Assembly (NCBI GenBank): GCA_902495595.1
Contig: CABUXV010000003.1
Span: forward strand, 42,430-106,429
Direction: 5' to 3'
From: an uncultured Eubacterium sp.
Lineage (GTDB): Bacteria; Bacillota; Clostridia; Peptostreptococcales; Anaerovoracaceae
Length of the DNA stretch: 64,000 bases
The position numbers and the translations under genes were made by a program. Each line of letters begins with the position of its first letter. The first letter of the stretch is position 1. Below are positions 1-8,600 of this stretch, in pieces. The notes under the pieces are model-generated. The model did no database searches. It was not told the DNA's origin and was given only the letters and a program-made list of their open reading frames with translations.

Positions 1-569
1 TATAAATCTTTAAGAGCGTCTACGATTTCAATGGTATTTGAAAGGGAATGGGCAGATTTAACCGAAAGAAACGGATCGTAACCTATTACATTCATACCGA
101 GATTTTCGGCAGCATTGGCAACGAGAATACCTATGGCTCCGAGACCTATAACTCCAAGAGTTTTTCCTTGTATTTCCGTTCCGGCAAACTGACCTTTTCC
201 TTTTTCGACAGCTTTTCCAACGCCTTCTGTTCCTGCTAATGTGGAAGCCCAGGCAAGACCTGCCGGAATATTTCTAGCTGAAAGAAGCATACCTGCAAGA
301 CAAAGTTCTTTTACTGCGTTTGCATTTGCTCCAGGAGCATTAAAAACAACGATTCCCTGTTCTGCACATTTGTCTAAGGGGATGTTGTTTACTCCTGCGC
401 CGGCTCTTCCTACGGCAAGAAGACTTTCAGGCAAATTCATTTCGTGCATGTCGTAACTTCTGAGGATAATTCCATTTGCTTCCTCTACGTTTTCTGTTAC
501 GGTATACTCATCTGTAAGTCGTGCAAGACCTACAGGTGAAATTTTGTTTAGAGTACCAATTTTATACAT
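1..569 (-). CDS. serA: D-3-phosphoglycerate dehydrogenase, N-terminal part (runs off the left edge)
   Basis: Oxidises 3-phosphoglycerate to 3-phosphohydroxypyruvate with NAD, the first step of serine synthesis in the cytosol. The minus strand reads open from ATG 569-567 for 189 codons with no stop before the window edge, so the C-terminal half and any ACT regulatory domain cannot be seen. Residues 1-100 form the substrate-binding part, with the family motifs VGRAGAGVNNIP (53-64) and NAPGANANAVKEL (77-89). The NAD-binding Rossmann motif GLGAIG is at 142-147. The start is supported by GAGAGGTGG just upstream. It is divergent from serC, the next enzyme of the same pathway. This gene has no open reading frame of normal length in the window only because it is cut. 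Confidence 0.93.
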   Translation of the reverse strand, partial: MYKIGTLNKISPVGLARLTDEYTVTENVEEANGIILRSYDMHEMNLPESLLAVGRAGAGVNNIPLDKCAEQGIVVFNAPGANANAVKELCLAGMLLSARNIPAGLAWASTLAGTEGVGKAVEKGKGQFAGTEIQGKTLGVIGLGAIGILVANAAENLGMNVIGYDPFLSVKSAHSLSNTIEIVDALKDL

Positions 570-842
570 CGTTTAACCACCTCTCGCAATGTTTTTTATT
601 TATATAGAAAATATTCCATATTAACTAAACGGCAACAAAGTCTGCCATTTAAAAAACAATAATAAAAATCAACTTTGTTTTGAAAATAATGTTTTAAAAA
701 TTCAAATAAAAAACTTGATTTGTCAATTAGTATACCACTTTACGATAATAAGGTAAAGTGATATAATTGAATCTATTATAAAGGTTTTTTGCTTATACTC
801 AAGGTGATTAAATAATATATTTTGAAAGTGGAGGTGACAAAA
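570..842. promoter_or_regulatory. Divergent serA/serC intergenic region
   Basis: 273 bases of AT-rich DNA between the two serine genes. The serC promoter and an overlapping dyad lie at 736-767 (separate entry). For serA, reading the minus strand, a weak TTTAGT-17-TATATA pair can be found about 30-60 bases upstream of the start, but it is far from consensus. No gene is seen here. Confidence 0.5.
736..767 (+). promoter_or_regulatory. serC promoter with overlapping operator-like dyad
   Basis: TTTACG (739-744), a 17-base spacer and a perfect TATAAT (762-767) form a sigma-A type promoter 76 bases before the serC start. A perfect 8-base inverted repeat, CACTTTAC (736-743) and GTAAAGTG (753-760), covers the -35 box and the spacer. 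A repressor bound there would block RNA polymerase. The regulator is unknown. Confidence 0.6.
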
Positions 843-1931
843 TTGAGTAATAAAAGAGCATATAATTTTTCGGCAGGTCCATCGATGCTGCCGCTTGAAG
901 TAATTGAAGATGCAGCTGCTGAACTGGCCAACTATAAGGGATGCGGGGAATCCGTAATGGAAATGAGTCACAGGTCTGCTGAATTTAAAACTATTTTAAA
1001 GGATGCGGAGCAGAACTTAAGAGATATCCTGAACATTCCCGATAATTATAAAGTTATGTTTATACAGGGCGGAGCTACTTTGCAGTTTGCCATGATTCCT
1101 CTCAATCTTTTGAGAAAGTCGGGCAAGGCTGATTACATAGTATCGGGAACATGGGCGAAAAAAGCAGCAAAGGAAGCCGAAAAATTCGGAGATATAAAGA
1201 TTGTGGCTTCATCTGAAGAATCCACTTTTTCATATATTCCTAAGGTGAAAAAAGAAGATTTCAGACACGACGCTGATTATGTACATATTACATTCAACAA
1301 TACTATATACGGAACCCATTATCCGTATATTCCTGATACAGGAAATATTCCTCTCGTGGCCGATATGTCTTCATGTATTCTTTCGGAAGAAATAGATGTA
1401 AGTAAATTCGGGCTTATATATGCGGGCGTTCAGAAAAATATCGCTCCTGCAGGCATAGCCATTGCGATTATGAGAGAAGATTTGATAGGATTTGCAAAAG
1501 ATACGGTTCCTACATATCTCGATTACAAGATTCACGCAGATAACGATTCCACTTACAATACACCTAACTGCTTTGCAATATATGTTGCAGGAGAAGTGTT
1601 CAAACATATAAAGAAACTCGGCGGAATAGCTGAAATTCATAAGATAAATGTGGAAAAAGCAGGAAAGCTTTACGACTTTATAGACAGCAGCCAGCTTTAC
1701 ACATGCCCTGTTGAAAAAGAAGACAGGTCGCTTATGAACGTTGTTTTCGTAACAGGCGATGCGGAACTGGATAAAAAATTTGTTGCAGAGGCAAAAGCTA
1801 ACAATATGCACAATTTAAACGGCCACAGATCTATAGGCGGCATGCGAGCCAGCATTTATAACGCTATGCCTGTGGAAGGTGTAGATGCTCTTATTGAATT
1901 CATGAAAAAATTCCAGGAGGAAAATAAATAA
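843..1931 (+). CDS. serC: Phosphoserine aminotransferase
   Basis: Transfers the amino group of glutamate to 3-phosphohydroxypyruvate to give phosphoserine; PLP-dependent, second step of serine synthesis. The N-terminus YNFSAGPSMLP and the segment MEMSHRS are typical of SerC. The PLP lysine is in GVQKNIAPAG (Lys198) and the C-terminus has GHRSIGGMRASIYNAMP. At 362 residues the length is normal. The start is a TTG at 843: GGAGGTGA lies at 829-836, ideally spaced for it, while an in-frame TTG at 822 sits upstream of that ribosome-binding site. The stop overlaps the next start (TAATG), so translation is probably coupled to the mutase gene. Confidence 0.95.
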   Translation: MSNKRAYNFSAGPSMLPLEVIEDAAAELANYKGCGESVMEMSHRSAEFKTILKDAEQNLRDILNIPDNYKVMFIQGGATLQFAMIPLNLLRKSGKADYIVSGTWAKKAAKEAEKFGDIKIVASSEESTFSYIPKVKKEDFRHDADYVHITFNNTIYGTHYPYIPDTGNIPLVADMSSCILSEEIDVSKFGLIYAGVQKNIAPAGIAIAIMREDLIGFAKDTVPTYLDYKIHADNDSTYNTPNCFAIYVAGEVFKHIKKLGGIAEIHKINVEKAGKLYDFIDSSQLYTCPVEKEDRSLMNVVFVTGDAELDKKFVAEAKANNMHNLNGHRSIGGMRASIYNAMPVEGVDALIEFMKKFQEENK

Positions 1932-3142
1932 TGAAGTATTTAATATTGGTTCCTGACGGTGCGGGTGACGAAAAAATAGAAGCTCTCGGGGATAAAACTC
2001 CTTTAGAGGTTTCCGATATTAAAAATATTGATGAGCTGGCACACAAAGGTCTTGTGGGTATGGTGAAAACCATACCGCCCGGAATTGCGCCGGGAAGCGA
2101 TGCGGCAAACCTTTCCGTAATGGGTTATGACCCGTCTGTTTATCTTACGGGCAGATCGCCTCTTGAAGCGGCAAGCATCGGAATTGAGATGTCCGATACT
2201 GATGTGGCGTTCAGGACTAATATCATTACTCTTTCGGGCGATGGGGATTATGAAGATTTAATAATAACAGACCACAGTTCAGGCGATATTACGACAGAAG
2301 AAGCTGATGAGCTGATAAAAGCTGTAAACGAAGCTTTTGAAGATGAAAATATTAAATTTTACACAGGCGTAAGCTACAGACACTGTATGATAGTCCATAA
2401 CGGTTCTGTTGAATATGAACTGACGCCTCCTCACGATGTGCTTACAAAGAGAGTGGGAGATTATCTGCCAAAGGGCGAGGGTTCTGAATTCATAACGAAT
2501 ATGATGAAAAAAAGTTATGATATTCTAAAGGACCACCCTGTCAATAAGTCAAGAGAGGCAAGGGGTTTAAACCCGGCAAATACTCTCTGGATATGGGGGC
2601 AGGGGAAAAAACCAAGTCTCTCATCCTTTTATGATAAATACGGGATAAGAGGAACAGCTATTTCGGCCGTGGATTTGATAAAGGGAATAGCTATCTGTGC
2701 AGGATTGAATTCCGTGGATGTGGAAGGCGCAACAGGTACGCTTCATACTAACTTTGACGGCAAAGCTAAAGCTGCCATAGATGAATTTAAACGCGGAATG
2801 GATTTTGTCTACATGCATCTTGAAGGTCCTGACGAATGTTCCCATCAGGGAGATATGGAAGGAAAGATGGAATGTATGAAAAGCATAGACACAAAAGTGC
2901 TTAAACCTATTGAGGATTATCTCAGAAGTGCAGGAGATGATTTCAGGATATTAATAGTGCCTGACCACAGGACTCCTATTGCGATGAGAACTCATTCGTC
3001 AACTCCTGTTCCTTTCGTAATATACGATAGCAGAAAAGAAGAGCCTTACGATGAAGAAAAGTGTTTTTCTGAGAAATCAGGTGAGAAAGGGATGTATTTT
3101 GATAGTGGATTTGAACTTGCAGATTTCTTCTTTGAAAAGTAA
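1931..3142 (+). CDS. apgM: ApgM-type cofactor-independent phosphoglycerate mutase family protein
   Basis: Member of the alkaline phosphatase superfamily group that holds archaeal-type phosphoglycerate mutase and the proposed homoserine kinases. The metal-binding N-terminus ILVPDGAGD, the phosphoserine-site segment GSDAANLSVMGYDP, EGPDECSHQGD and the C-terminal VPDHRTP metal site are all present. Length of 403 residues is normal. The mutase reaction interconverts 3- and 2-phosphoglycerate; a homoserine kinase activity is the known alternative for this family and cannot be excluded from sequence. Coupling to serC puts it at the glycolysis/serine branch point, which favours a phosphoglycerate substrate. 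The end overlaps the beginning of the carboxypeptidase gene. Confidence 0.85.
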   Translation: MKYLILVPDGAGDEKIEALGDKTPLEVSDIKNIDELAHKGLVGMVKTIPPGIAPGSDAANLSVMGYDPSVYLTGRSPLEAASIGIEMSDTDVAFRTNIITLSGDGDYEDLIITDHSSGDITTEEADELIKAVNEAFEDENIKFYTGVSYRHCMIVHNGSVEYELTPPHDVLTKRVGDYLPKGEGSEFITNMMKKSYDILKDHPVNKSREARGLNPANTLWIWGQGKKPSLSSFYDKYGIRGTAISAVDLIKGIAICAGLNSVDVEGATGTLHTNFDGKAKAAIDEFKRGMDFVYMHLEGPDECSHQGDMEGKMECMKSIDTKVLKPIEDYLRSAGDDFRILIVPDHRTPIAMRTHSSTPVPFVIYDSRKEEPYDEEKCFSEKSGEKGMYFDSGFELADFFFEK

Positions 3143-4487
3143 AAAAAACAGATTGACAAAAATAATAATAATCGCTGTCACAGCGGCACTGCTCCTTGTG
3201 GGGACAGTGCCGTCTTTTGCTGCTGAGGCCCAGTCAGCTGATATAGATTACAGCGACGCGCCTGAAGTTGCAGGAACTTCTGTCATTATGATAGATGGAG
3301 GCAGCGGAGATATTTTATACGAGAAAAATTCCAGACAGCCTAGAGATCCTGCCAGTATTACCAAGATACTTACGTGTCTTGTCGTTCTTGAAAATATGGA
3401 GCTTGATGAAAAGGTTACCGTTAAACATGACCCTATAGATACCGGAGAAAAAATTTCCATAAAAAAGGGCGAAGTCCTCACGGTTGAACAGCTTCTGTAC
3501 GCTATGATGCTGCCGTCGGCAAACGACGCTGCTGAAGTATTGGCCATTGCCGCGGGAGGTGACATGGAAACTTTCTGCAAAATGATGAATGATAAAGCCA
3601 AAGAATGCGGAGCCGAGAAAACCAATTTCACAAATGCAAATGGTCTGAACGTTCCCGGGCAGGAAAAACACCGTACTACTGCCTACGATATAGCGATGAT
3701 TTCAAAAGAGGCAATGAAAAACAAGACCTTTAGAAAACTGGTGTCTTCTGAAAAATATACGATACCGGCAACGAACATGTCGGATGAAAGGATATTGCGC
3801 AGCACCAATCCGTGCCTTGGACTTTACGAAGGAACGACGGGGATAAAGACAGGGACAACCAGTGTTGCCGGATATTGTTTCTGCGGGGCGGCAAAGAAAG
3901 ACGATACGGAACTTATAGTAGTAAACTTAAATTCCAAAGAAGACCTGAGGTTTTCAGAAACCATAAAGCTGTGGGATTACGGTTTTTCAAAATACTATAC
4001 ATATAAAGCAGCAGACGGAAAAACGGAAATTGACGATGTAAAGGTTAAGCGGGGAGATCTGAGATCCGTACAGGTTGGAGCCTCGGAGGACTTGGATGTT
4101 ACCTTGAATAAAGGCTATGACAGTAAGAATATTACAACCGGGTATGAGCTGGACAGTAAAGAGTTGAAAGCTCCTATTAAAAAAGGTACAAAAGTGGGAA
4201 CTCTGACTGCATATAATGAAAGCAAGGAGGCTGTAGCGTCAGTACCTCTTGTAACTTTGGAACCGGTGGAAGAGGGAGGCATACTTTCATACATAGGAAT
4301 AGCAGATGAAGATCGCATTTTATTTGCAGCAGGAGTAGTAATTGCATTTTTGCTTCTTATGATTATAATGACATTAAGAAAACGTATGAAGAAAAAGAAA
4401 TACGTGAGAAGACGAGCGAAACGTCAGAGAAACGTAAGAAGGAGAGAATGGGAGAAGGAAAAGAATCCATTTAATAACGATTTGTAA
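3099..4487 (+). CDS. D-alanyl-D-alanine carboxypeptidase (DacF/PBP5-like, serine type)
   Basis: Low-molecular-weight penicillin-binding protein that trims the terminal D-Ala from peptidoglycan pentapeptides outside the membrane. All three active-site motifs are present: SITK in PASITKILTCL, SAN in LPSANDAAEV, and KTG in GIKTGTTSVAGYC. A signal segment (LTKIIIIAVTAALLLVG) precedes the catalytic domain, a PBP5-type C-terminal beta domain follows, and the protein ends in a membrane helix and a very basic tail. The start is uncertain: TTG 3099 has an AAAGGGA site 6 bases upstream; ATG 3051 and TTG 3132 are alternatives, the last giving the most typical signal peptide. All of these overlap the end of apgM. 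uvrC follows after two bases. Confidence 0.88.
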   Translation: MIVDLNLQISSLKSKKNRLTKIIIIAVTAALLLVGTVPSFAAEAQSADIDYSDAPEVAGTSVIMIDGGSGDILYEKNSRQPRDPASITKILTCLVVLENMELDEKVTVKHDPIDTGEKISIKKGEVLTVEQLLYAMMLPSANDAAEVLAIAAGGDMETFCKMMNDKAKECGAEKTNFTNANGLNVPGQEKHRTTAYDIAMISKEAMKNKTFRKLVSSEKYTIPATNMSDERILRSTNPCLGLYEGTTGIKTGTTSVAGYCFCGAAKKDDTELIVVNLNSKEDLRFSETIKLWDYGFSKYYTYKAADGKTEIDDVKVKRGDLRSVQVGASEDLDVTLNKGYDSKNITTGYELDSKELKAPIKKGTKVGTLTAYNESKEAVASVPLVTLEPVEEGGILSYIGIADEDRILFAAGVVIAFLLLMIIMTLRKRMKKKKYVRRRAKRQRNVRRREWEKEKNPFNNDL

Positions 4488-4489
4488 TT

Positions 4490-6358
4490 ATGTTCGATAT
4501 AAAAGAGAATCTTAAAAATCTGCCGGATTGTCCGGGCGTTTATATGCACAAGGACAAACTGGGAAATATAATATATGTAGGCAAAGCGATATCGCTTAAA
4601 AACAGGGTTCGCCAGTATTTCCAGTCCACAAGAAACATGCCGCCGAAAGTAAGGAGCATGGTGGGAAATATAGCAGAGTTTGAATACATTACTGCGGGAA
4701 GTGAAATGGAAGCCCTGATTTTGGAATGTAATCTTATAAAGAAGCACAGACCCAAATACAACATACTTTTAAGAGATGACAAGACTTATCCCTACATCAA
4801 GATTACAAATGAAGATTATCCAAGAGTGATAAAGACCAGGATAATTAAAAAGGACGGCGGCAAGTATTATGGTCCTTACAGCGATGCAGGGGCTGTGAAT
4901 AAAATAGTGGACCTGCTTAACAACAGCTTTTCCCTGAAACGATGTTCAGCTGTGGCTTTTCCCAATGGATTCAGACCATGCCTTAATTATCATATAAACC
5001 AGTGCAGAGGTATATGCAGCGGCAGCGTTAATCCGCAGGAGTATATGGAGAGCATAGAAGGAGCCAGAGAATTTTTAAACGGAAAGAATTCCATTATAAT
5101 AAGCAGGCTTAAAGAAAAGATGGAAAGAGCCTCTGAAAGACTGGATTTTGAAGAAGCAGCGCTCTACAGAGATTATATAGAGGCTGCGAAAGCGTTGTCT
5201 GCAACTCAGAGAGTTGCAATACATCAGAACAAGGATATGGATATAGTTATTCCGGCAAGAGGAAAGGAAGAGACCCATATAGTGGTATTCTTTGTGCGCG
5301 AGGGAAAGCTGATAGGCAGGGAGACCTACGAGATGGAAACTTCACTGGGAGAAGACAGACGGGAACTTGTATCGGCTTTTATAAATCAGCACTACAGCCA
5401 GCTGCCAAATATACCGAAGGAAATACTTCTGACTCATATGCCTGATGATAAAGAAATCTTGGAAGGATATCTTTCAGAACTTGCAGGTCATAATGTAAAA
5501 CTTATAAAACCTCAAAAGGGTGAAAAGAAAGCTCTCGTTGATATGGCGTCAAAAGACGTCATAGAAATGGTAAAGACTATAGACGAGAGGGCAGAAACGG
5601 CAAGGGAAAGAAGAAATGCTTTAGGACGGGAAATCTTTGACATCCTAAAGGAAATGGACGCAGCTTCGGGTGAATACGATGGCAGGCAGTTCAGAGCCGA
5701 AGCCTATGATATATCAAATACCAACGGCGTAGATACAGTAGGCGCCATGGTGGTTTTTAACGGACTTAAAGCTGATAAAAAAGGATATAGGAAGTTTAAA
5801 GTAAGAACCGTACAGGGGCAGGACGATTACGGTTCCATGAAAGAAGTTCTTTCGAGGAGATTCAACAGAGTTTTTAAAGGAGATGAAGCTTTCGAACTGC
5901 TTCCAGATATAATTTTTATGGACGGCGGCAAAGGTCATGTATCAACAGCTCTTGAAGTTATAGATGCCGCAGGTTTTGATATACCCGTAGTGGGAATGGT
6001 TAAGGACGATAAACACCGGACCAGAGCTCTGGTTTACAGGAAAAGAGACAGTCAGGACAAGCCGGAGTACGAGGAAATATCCCTTAAGGGAAAAACCATG
6101 CTGTTTAAATATATAGGCAGAATGCAGGAAGAAGTTCACCGGTTTGCCATAGAATATCACAGAAACTTAAGAAACAGAAATGCTTCATTGTCAGTTCTTG
6201 ACGATATACAAGGCATAGGGGCTGTGCGAAAAAAAGCTCTTTTGGAGCATTTTAAGAGCGTTGACAATATAAAAGCAGCGTCTTTGGAAGAACTGGAAAA
6301 TGCGCCTAACATGAACGGGAAATCAGCACGCAGCGTATGGAAGTATTTTCATGGATGA
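4490..6358 (+). CDS. uvrC: Excinuclease ABC subunit C
   Basis: Makes the two incisions around a DNA lesion in nucleotide excision repair, after UvrA and UvrB have found it. Domains in order: GIY-YIG nuclease (GVYMHKDKLGNIIYVGKA, about residues 15-95), a cysteine cluster (CLNYHINQCRGIC), the UvrB-binding UVR helix pair (EKMERASERLDFEEAALYRD), the RNase H-like second nuclease (FIMDGGKGH), and a C-terminal helix-hairpin-helix (IQGIGAVRKKALL). Length 622 is normal. No clear ribosome-binding site; ATG lies two bases after the carboxypeptidase stop, so reinitiation is likely. Sits at the end of the serC transcript with no terminator visible before the next promoter. Confidence 0.97.
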   Translation: MFDIKENLKNLPDCPGVYMHKDKLGNIIYVGKAISLKNRVRQYFQSTRNMPPKVRSMVGNIAEFEYITAGSEMEALILECNLIKKHRPKYNILLRDDKTYPYIKITNEDYPRVIKTRIIKKDGGKYYGPYSDAGAVNKIVDLLNNSFSLKRCSAVAFPNGFRPCLNYHINQCRGICSGSVNPQEYMESIEGAREFLNGKNSIIISRLKEKMERASERLDFEEAALYRDYIEAAKALSATQRVAIHQNKDMDIVIPARGKEETHIVVFFVREGKLIGRETYEMETSLGEDRRELVSAFINQHYSQLPNIPKEILLTHMPDDKEILEGYLSELAGHNVKLIKPQKGEKKALVDMASKDVIEMVKTIDERAETARERRNALGREIFDILKEMDAASGEYDGRQFRAEAYDISNTNGVDTVGAMVVFNGLKADKKGYRKFKVRTVQGQDDYGSMKEVLSRRFNRVFKGDEAFELLPDIIFMDGGKGHVSTALEVIDAAGFDIPVVGMVKDDKHRTRALVYRKRDSQDKPEYEEISLKGKTMLFKYIGRMQEEVHRFAIEYHRNLRNRNASLSVLDDIQGIGAVRKKALLEHFKSVDNIKAASLEELENAPNMNGKSARSVWKYFHG

Positions 6359-6372
6359 AGAAGAATAATATA

Positions 6373-6401
6373 TTGATAAATGAACATTATAGTGTTATAG
6401 T
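6373..6401 (+). promoter_or_regulatory. Promoter of the DUF1292 gene
   Basis: TTGATA (6373-6378), 17-base spacer, TATAGT (6396-6401), 47 bases before the start of the DUF1292 gene. Only one mismatch to each consensus box. Confidence 0.65.
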
Positions 6402-6447
6402 AATGCTATATAGTCAATTACTTAAAAATACGGAGGAGTACAATTTA

Positions 6448-6720
6448 ATGGCAGAAAAAAAAGAATTATACGGATACGAAGAAGAGGATATTCTGACTCT
6501 GGAATTTGATGACGGCAAAGAGGAAGAATGCGGAATTTTAGGCGTATTCGATGCACTTGGCAAGGAGTATATAGCACTCAATCCTCTTGGAACAGAAGAT
6601 GTTTATATCTATGGTTACAAAGAATTTGAAGAAGAATACGAGCTCATAGATATCGAAGATGAAGAGGAATTCAACAAGGTTGTTGCTGAGTTTGAAAAAC
6701 TGGCTGTTGAAGAAGCGTAG
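6448..6720 (+). CDS. DUF1292 (YrzB-type) small acidic protein
   Basis: 90-residue, very acidic cytosolic protein of the DUF1292 family, found throughout Firmicutes, with no established function. The segment ILTLEFDDGKEEECGILGVFDALGKEYIAL and the end YIYGYKEFEEEYELIDIEDEEEFNKV are typical. The ATG at 6448 is chosen because GGAGGAG stands 7-13 bases before it; an upstream in-frame extension lacks such a site and overlaps uvrC. It has its own promoter and terminator, so it is probably a single-gene unit. Confidence 0.9.
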   Translation: MAEKKELYGYEEEDILTLEFDDGKEEECGILGVFDALGKEYIALNPLGTEDVYIYGYKEFEEEYELIDIEDEEEFNKVVAEFEKLAVEEA

Positions 6721-6741
6721 ATATTTTTAGCATAAGTGTCA

Positions 6742-6772
6742 GGTACAGCTCTAAGGGGCTGTACCGTTTTTT
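6742..6772 (+). terminator. Rho-independent terminator after the DUF1292 gene
   Basis: Perfect 8-bp stem GGTACAGC (6742-6749) / GCTGTACC (6758-6765), 8-base loop, then G and six T. It ends only 15 bases before the start codon of the flavoprotein gene. Confidence 0.9.
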
Positions 6773-6787
6773 GAGTTGGAGGAAAAA

Positions 6788-8176
6788 ATGAAAAAGTACG
6801 ATATTATTATCGTCGGCGCAGGGGCAAGCGGAGTATTCATGTCATATGAGCTGACGAAACTCAATGCGGATGCCAGAGTATTAATGCTGGATAAAGGAGC
6901 TCCCCTTGAAAAGAGACAGTGTCCTATCAAACTTGGAGCAGGAAACTGTCTAAAATGCAGTCCATGTCACATTATGAACGGTTACGGCGGAGCAGGGACG
7001 TTATCCGATGGAAAATACAATATAACAACCCAGTTCGGAGGAGATTTACATAATTATGTAGGAACTGATAAAGCACTTTCACTTATGGAATATGTAGATG
7101 AAGTTCTTTGCAGTATGGGCGGAGCCGATGCGAAACTGTACTCCACTGCAAGTTCAGAGCTTAAGACTACAGCGCTGAGAAATGACCTGCATTTGCTCGA
7201 GGCAAAAGTAAGGCATTTGGGAACAGACAGGAATGTAAGGATTTTAGGAAAAATATTTGAATACTGTCAGTCAAAAATTGAATCTGAATTCTACACAACC
7301 ATAAGAGATGTAAATATAGAGGAAGACGGAAGTTTTACCATATGGACGGATAAGGATGAAACTTACAGCTGCAAAGATTTGGTGCTGGCCACAGGGCGTT
7401 CCGGTTCCAAATGGATATCTGATGTGTGCGATAGATTCGGTATAAAGCAGAAGAAAAACAGAGTTGATATAGGAGTAAGAGTTGAACTTCCGGCAGAAAT
7501 ATTCAAACATATAACAGATGATGTATATGAAAGCAAAATAGTATACAAAACCGATAAATACAACGATATGGTGAGAACTTTCTGCATGAATCCATATGGA
7601 GAAGTAGTAGCTGAAAATACCAATGGAATAGTTACTGTAAACGGACACAGTTATGCTGACCCGAAGCTCAGAACGGAAAACACCAATTTTGCACTGCTTG
7701 TTTCCAATAAGTTCACGGAACCTTTTAAGGACAGCAACGAATACGGAGAATCCATAGCTAAGCTTTCAAATATGCTTGGAGGCGGTGTTTTGCTCCAGAG
7801 ATTCGGAGATCTTGTAAAGGGAAGAAGAAGCAGTGAACGTAGGATGGAAAAATGTTTTACGAGACCGACGCTAAAAGCGACGCCTGGAGATTTGAGTCTT
7901 GTTATTCCCAAGAGACAGCTTGACAATATAATAGAAATGATTTATGCGCTTGATAAGATTGCACCGGGAACGGCAAATGAAGATACGCTGCTTTACGGTG
8001 TTGAAGTTAAATTTTATAATTCAAAGGTTGAAGTAGATGAAAATTTGCAGACCAAAGTAAAAGGGCTGTATGCTCTCGGCGATGGTTCGGGAGTTACCCA
8101 CTCCTTGTCACAGGCATCTGCAAGCGGTGTATACGTAGGAAGAATATTGGCTGAAAAATACGGAAGAAAGGACTGA
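6788..8176 (+). CDS. FAD-dependent oxidoreductase (COG2509-like)
   Basis: Flavoprotein with an N-terminal FAD-binding motif YDIIIVGAGASGVFMSYEL and a C-terminal FAD contact GLYALGDGSGVTHSLSQASASG. A cysteine-rich stretch CPIKLGAGNCLKCSPCHIMNG (residues about 40-60), followed by GYGGAGTLSDGKYN, is typical of the COG2509 group of uncharacterised dehydrogenases. 462 residues from ATG 6788, which has GGAGG six to ten bases upstream. The substrate is unknown. First gene of a probable operon reaching to 14274; the next gene starts four bases after its stop. No promoter fits between the preceding terminator and its ribosome-binding site. Confidence 0.85.
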   Translation: MKKYDIIIVGAGASGVFMSYELTKLNADARVLMLDKGAPLEKRQCPIKLGAGNCLKCSPCHIMNGYGGAGTLSDGKYNITTQFGGDLHNYVGTDKALSLMEYVDEVLCSMGGADAKLYSTASSELKTTALRNDLHLLEAKVRHLGTDRNVRILGKIFEYCQSKIESEFYTTIRDVNIEEDGSFTIWTDKDETYSCKDLVLATGRSGSKWISDVCDRFGIKQKKNRVDIGVRVELPAEIFKHITDDVYESKIVYKTDKYNDMVRTFCMNPYGEVVAENTNGIVTVNGHSYADPKLRTENTNFALLVSNKFTEPFKDSNEYGESIAKLSNMLGGGVLLQRFGDLVKGRRSSERRMEKCFTRPTLKATPGDLSLVIPKRQLDNIIEMIYALDKIAPGTANEDTLLYGVEVKFYNSKVEVDENLQTKVKGLYALGDGSGVTHSLSQASASGVYVGRILAEKYGRKD

Positions 8177-8180
8177 TAAT

Positions 8181-8597
8181 ATGTCTGATACAGCAAATAA
8201 AGCGTTGGAAAATCATAAAAAAGGATATAATTGTGCACAGGCGGTAGCCTGTGTATTTTGTGACAAACTGAACAGAGATGAAAAGGACGTCTTTGAAATG
8301 ATGGAGGCATTTGGATTCGGTATGGGCACCATGGGCACGTGCGGAGCAGTATCGGCCATGGCAGCAGTAGTAGGCATGAATGTTTCCGACGGGAATTTAC
8401 AGATGCCAAAGACTAAAAAAGACTGTTACAAAGACATGAGAATGCTTACGGATAAATTTACCGAGAAGAACAAATCGATTGTATGCAGACAGTTAAAAGG
8501 CGTTGACAGCGGTGAGGTTCTGAGAAGCTGCGACGGATGTATAAGCGATGCCGTTGAACTCCTTGAGGAATATTTAAATCAAAGCGAGGGGGAATAG
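8181..8597 (+). CDS. C_GCAxxG_C_C family redox protein
   Basis: 138-residue cysteine-rich protein of the C_GCAxxG_C_C family. The defining cysteines are visible: GYNCAQAVACVFCDK, the central GTCGAVSAM, then a cysteine after the mid-region (DCYKDM), VCRQL and SCDGCISDA. Family members occur in anaerobes next to oxidoreductases and are thought to bind a metal or a metal cluster; no reaction is established. It follows the flavoprotein by four bases and precedes the first acyl-CoA synthetase by three, so the three are surely co-transcribed. It may act as electron carrier for the flavoprotein, but this is inference from position. Confidence 0.85.
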   Translation: MSDTANKALENHKKGYNCAQAVACVFCDKLNRDEKDVFEMMEAFGFGMGTMGTCGAVSAMAAVVGMNVSDGNLQMPKTKKDCYKDMRMLTDKFTEKNKSIVCRQLKGVDSGEVLRSCDGCISDAVELLEEYLNQSEGE

Positions 8598-8600
8598 AGT

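Noticed and set aside
48..456. Plus-strand frames at the left edge
   Set aside because: Antisense to serA, which shows clear family motifs on the minus strand.
822..842. Upstream TTG as serC start
   Set aside because: It lies before the GGAGGTGA ribosome-binding site, which is correctly spaced for TTG 843.
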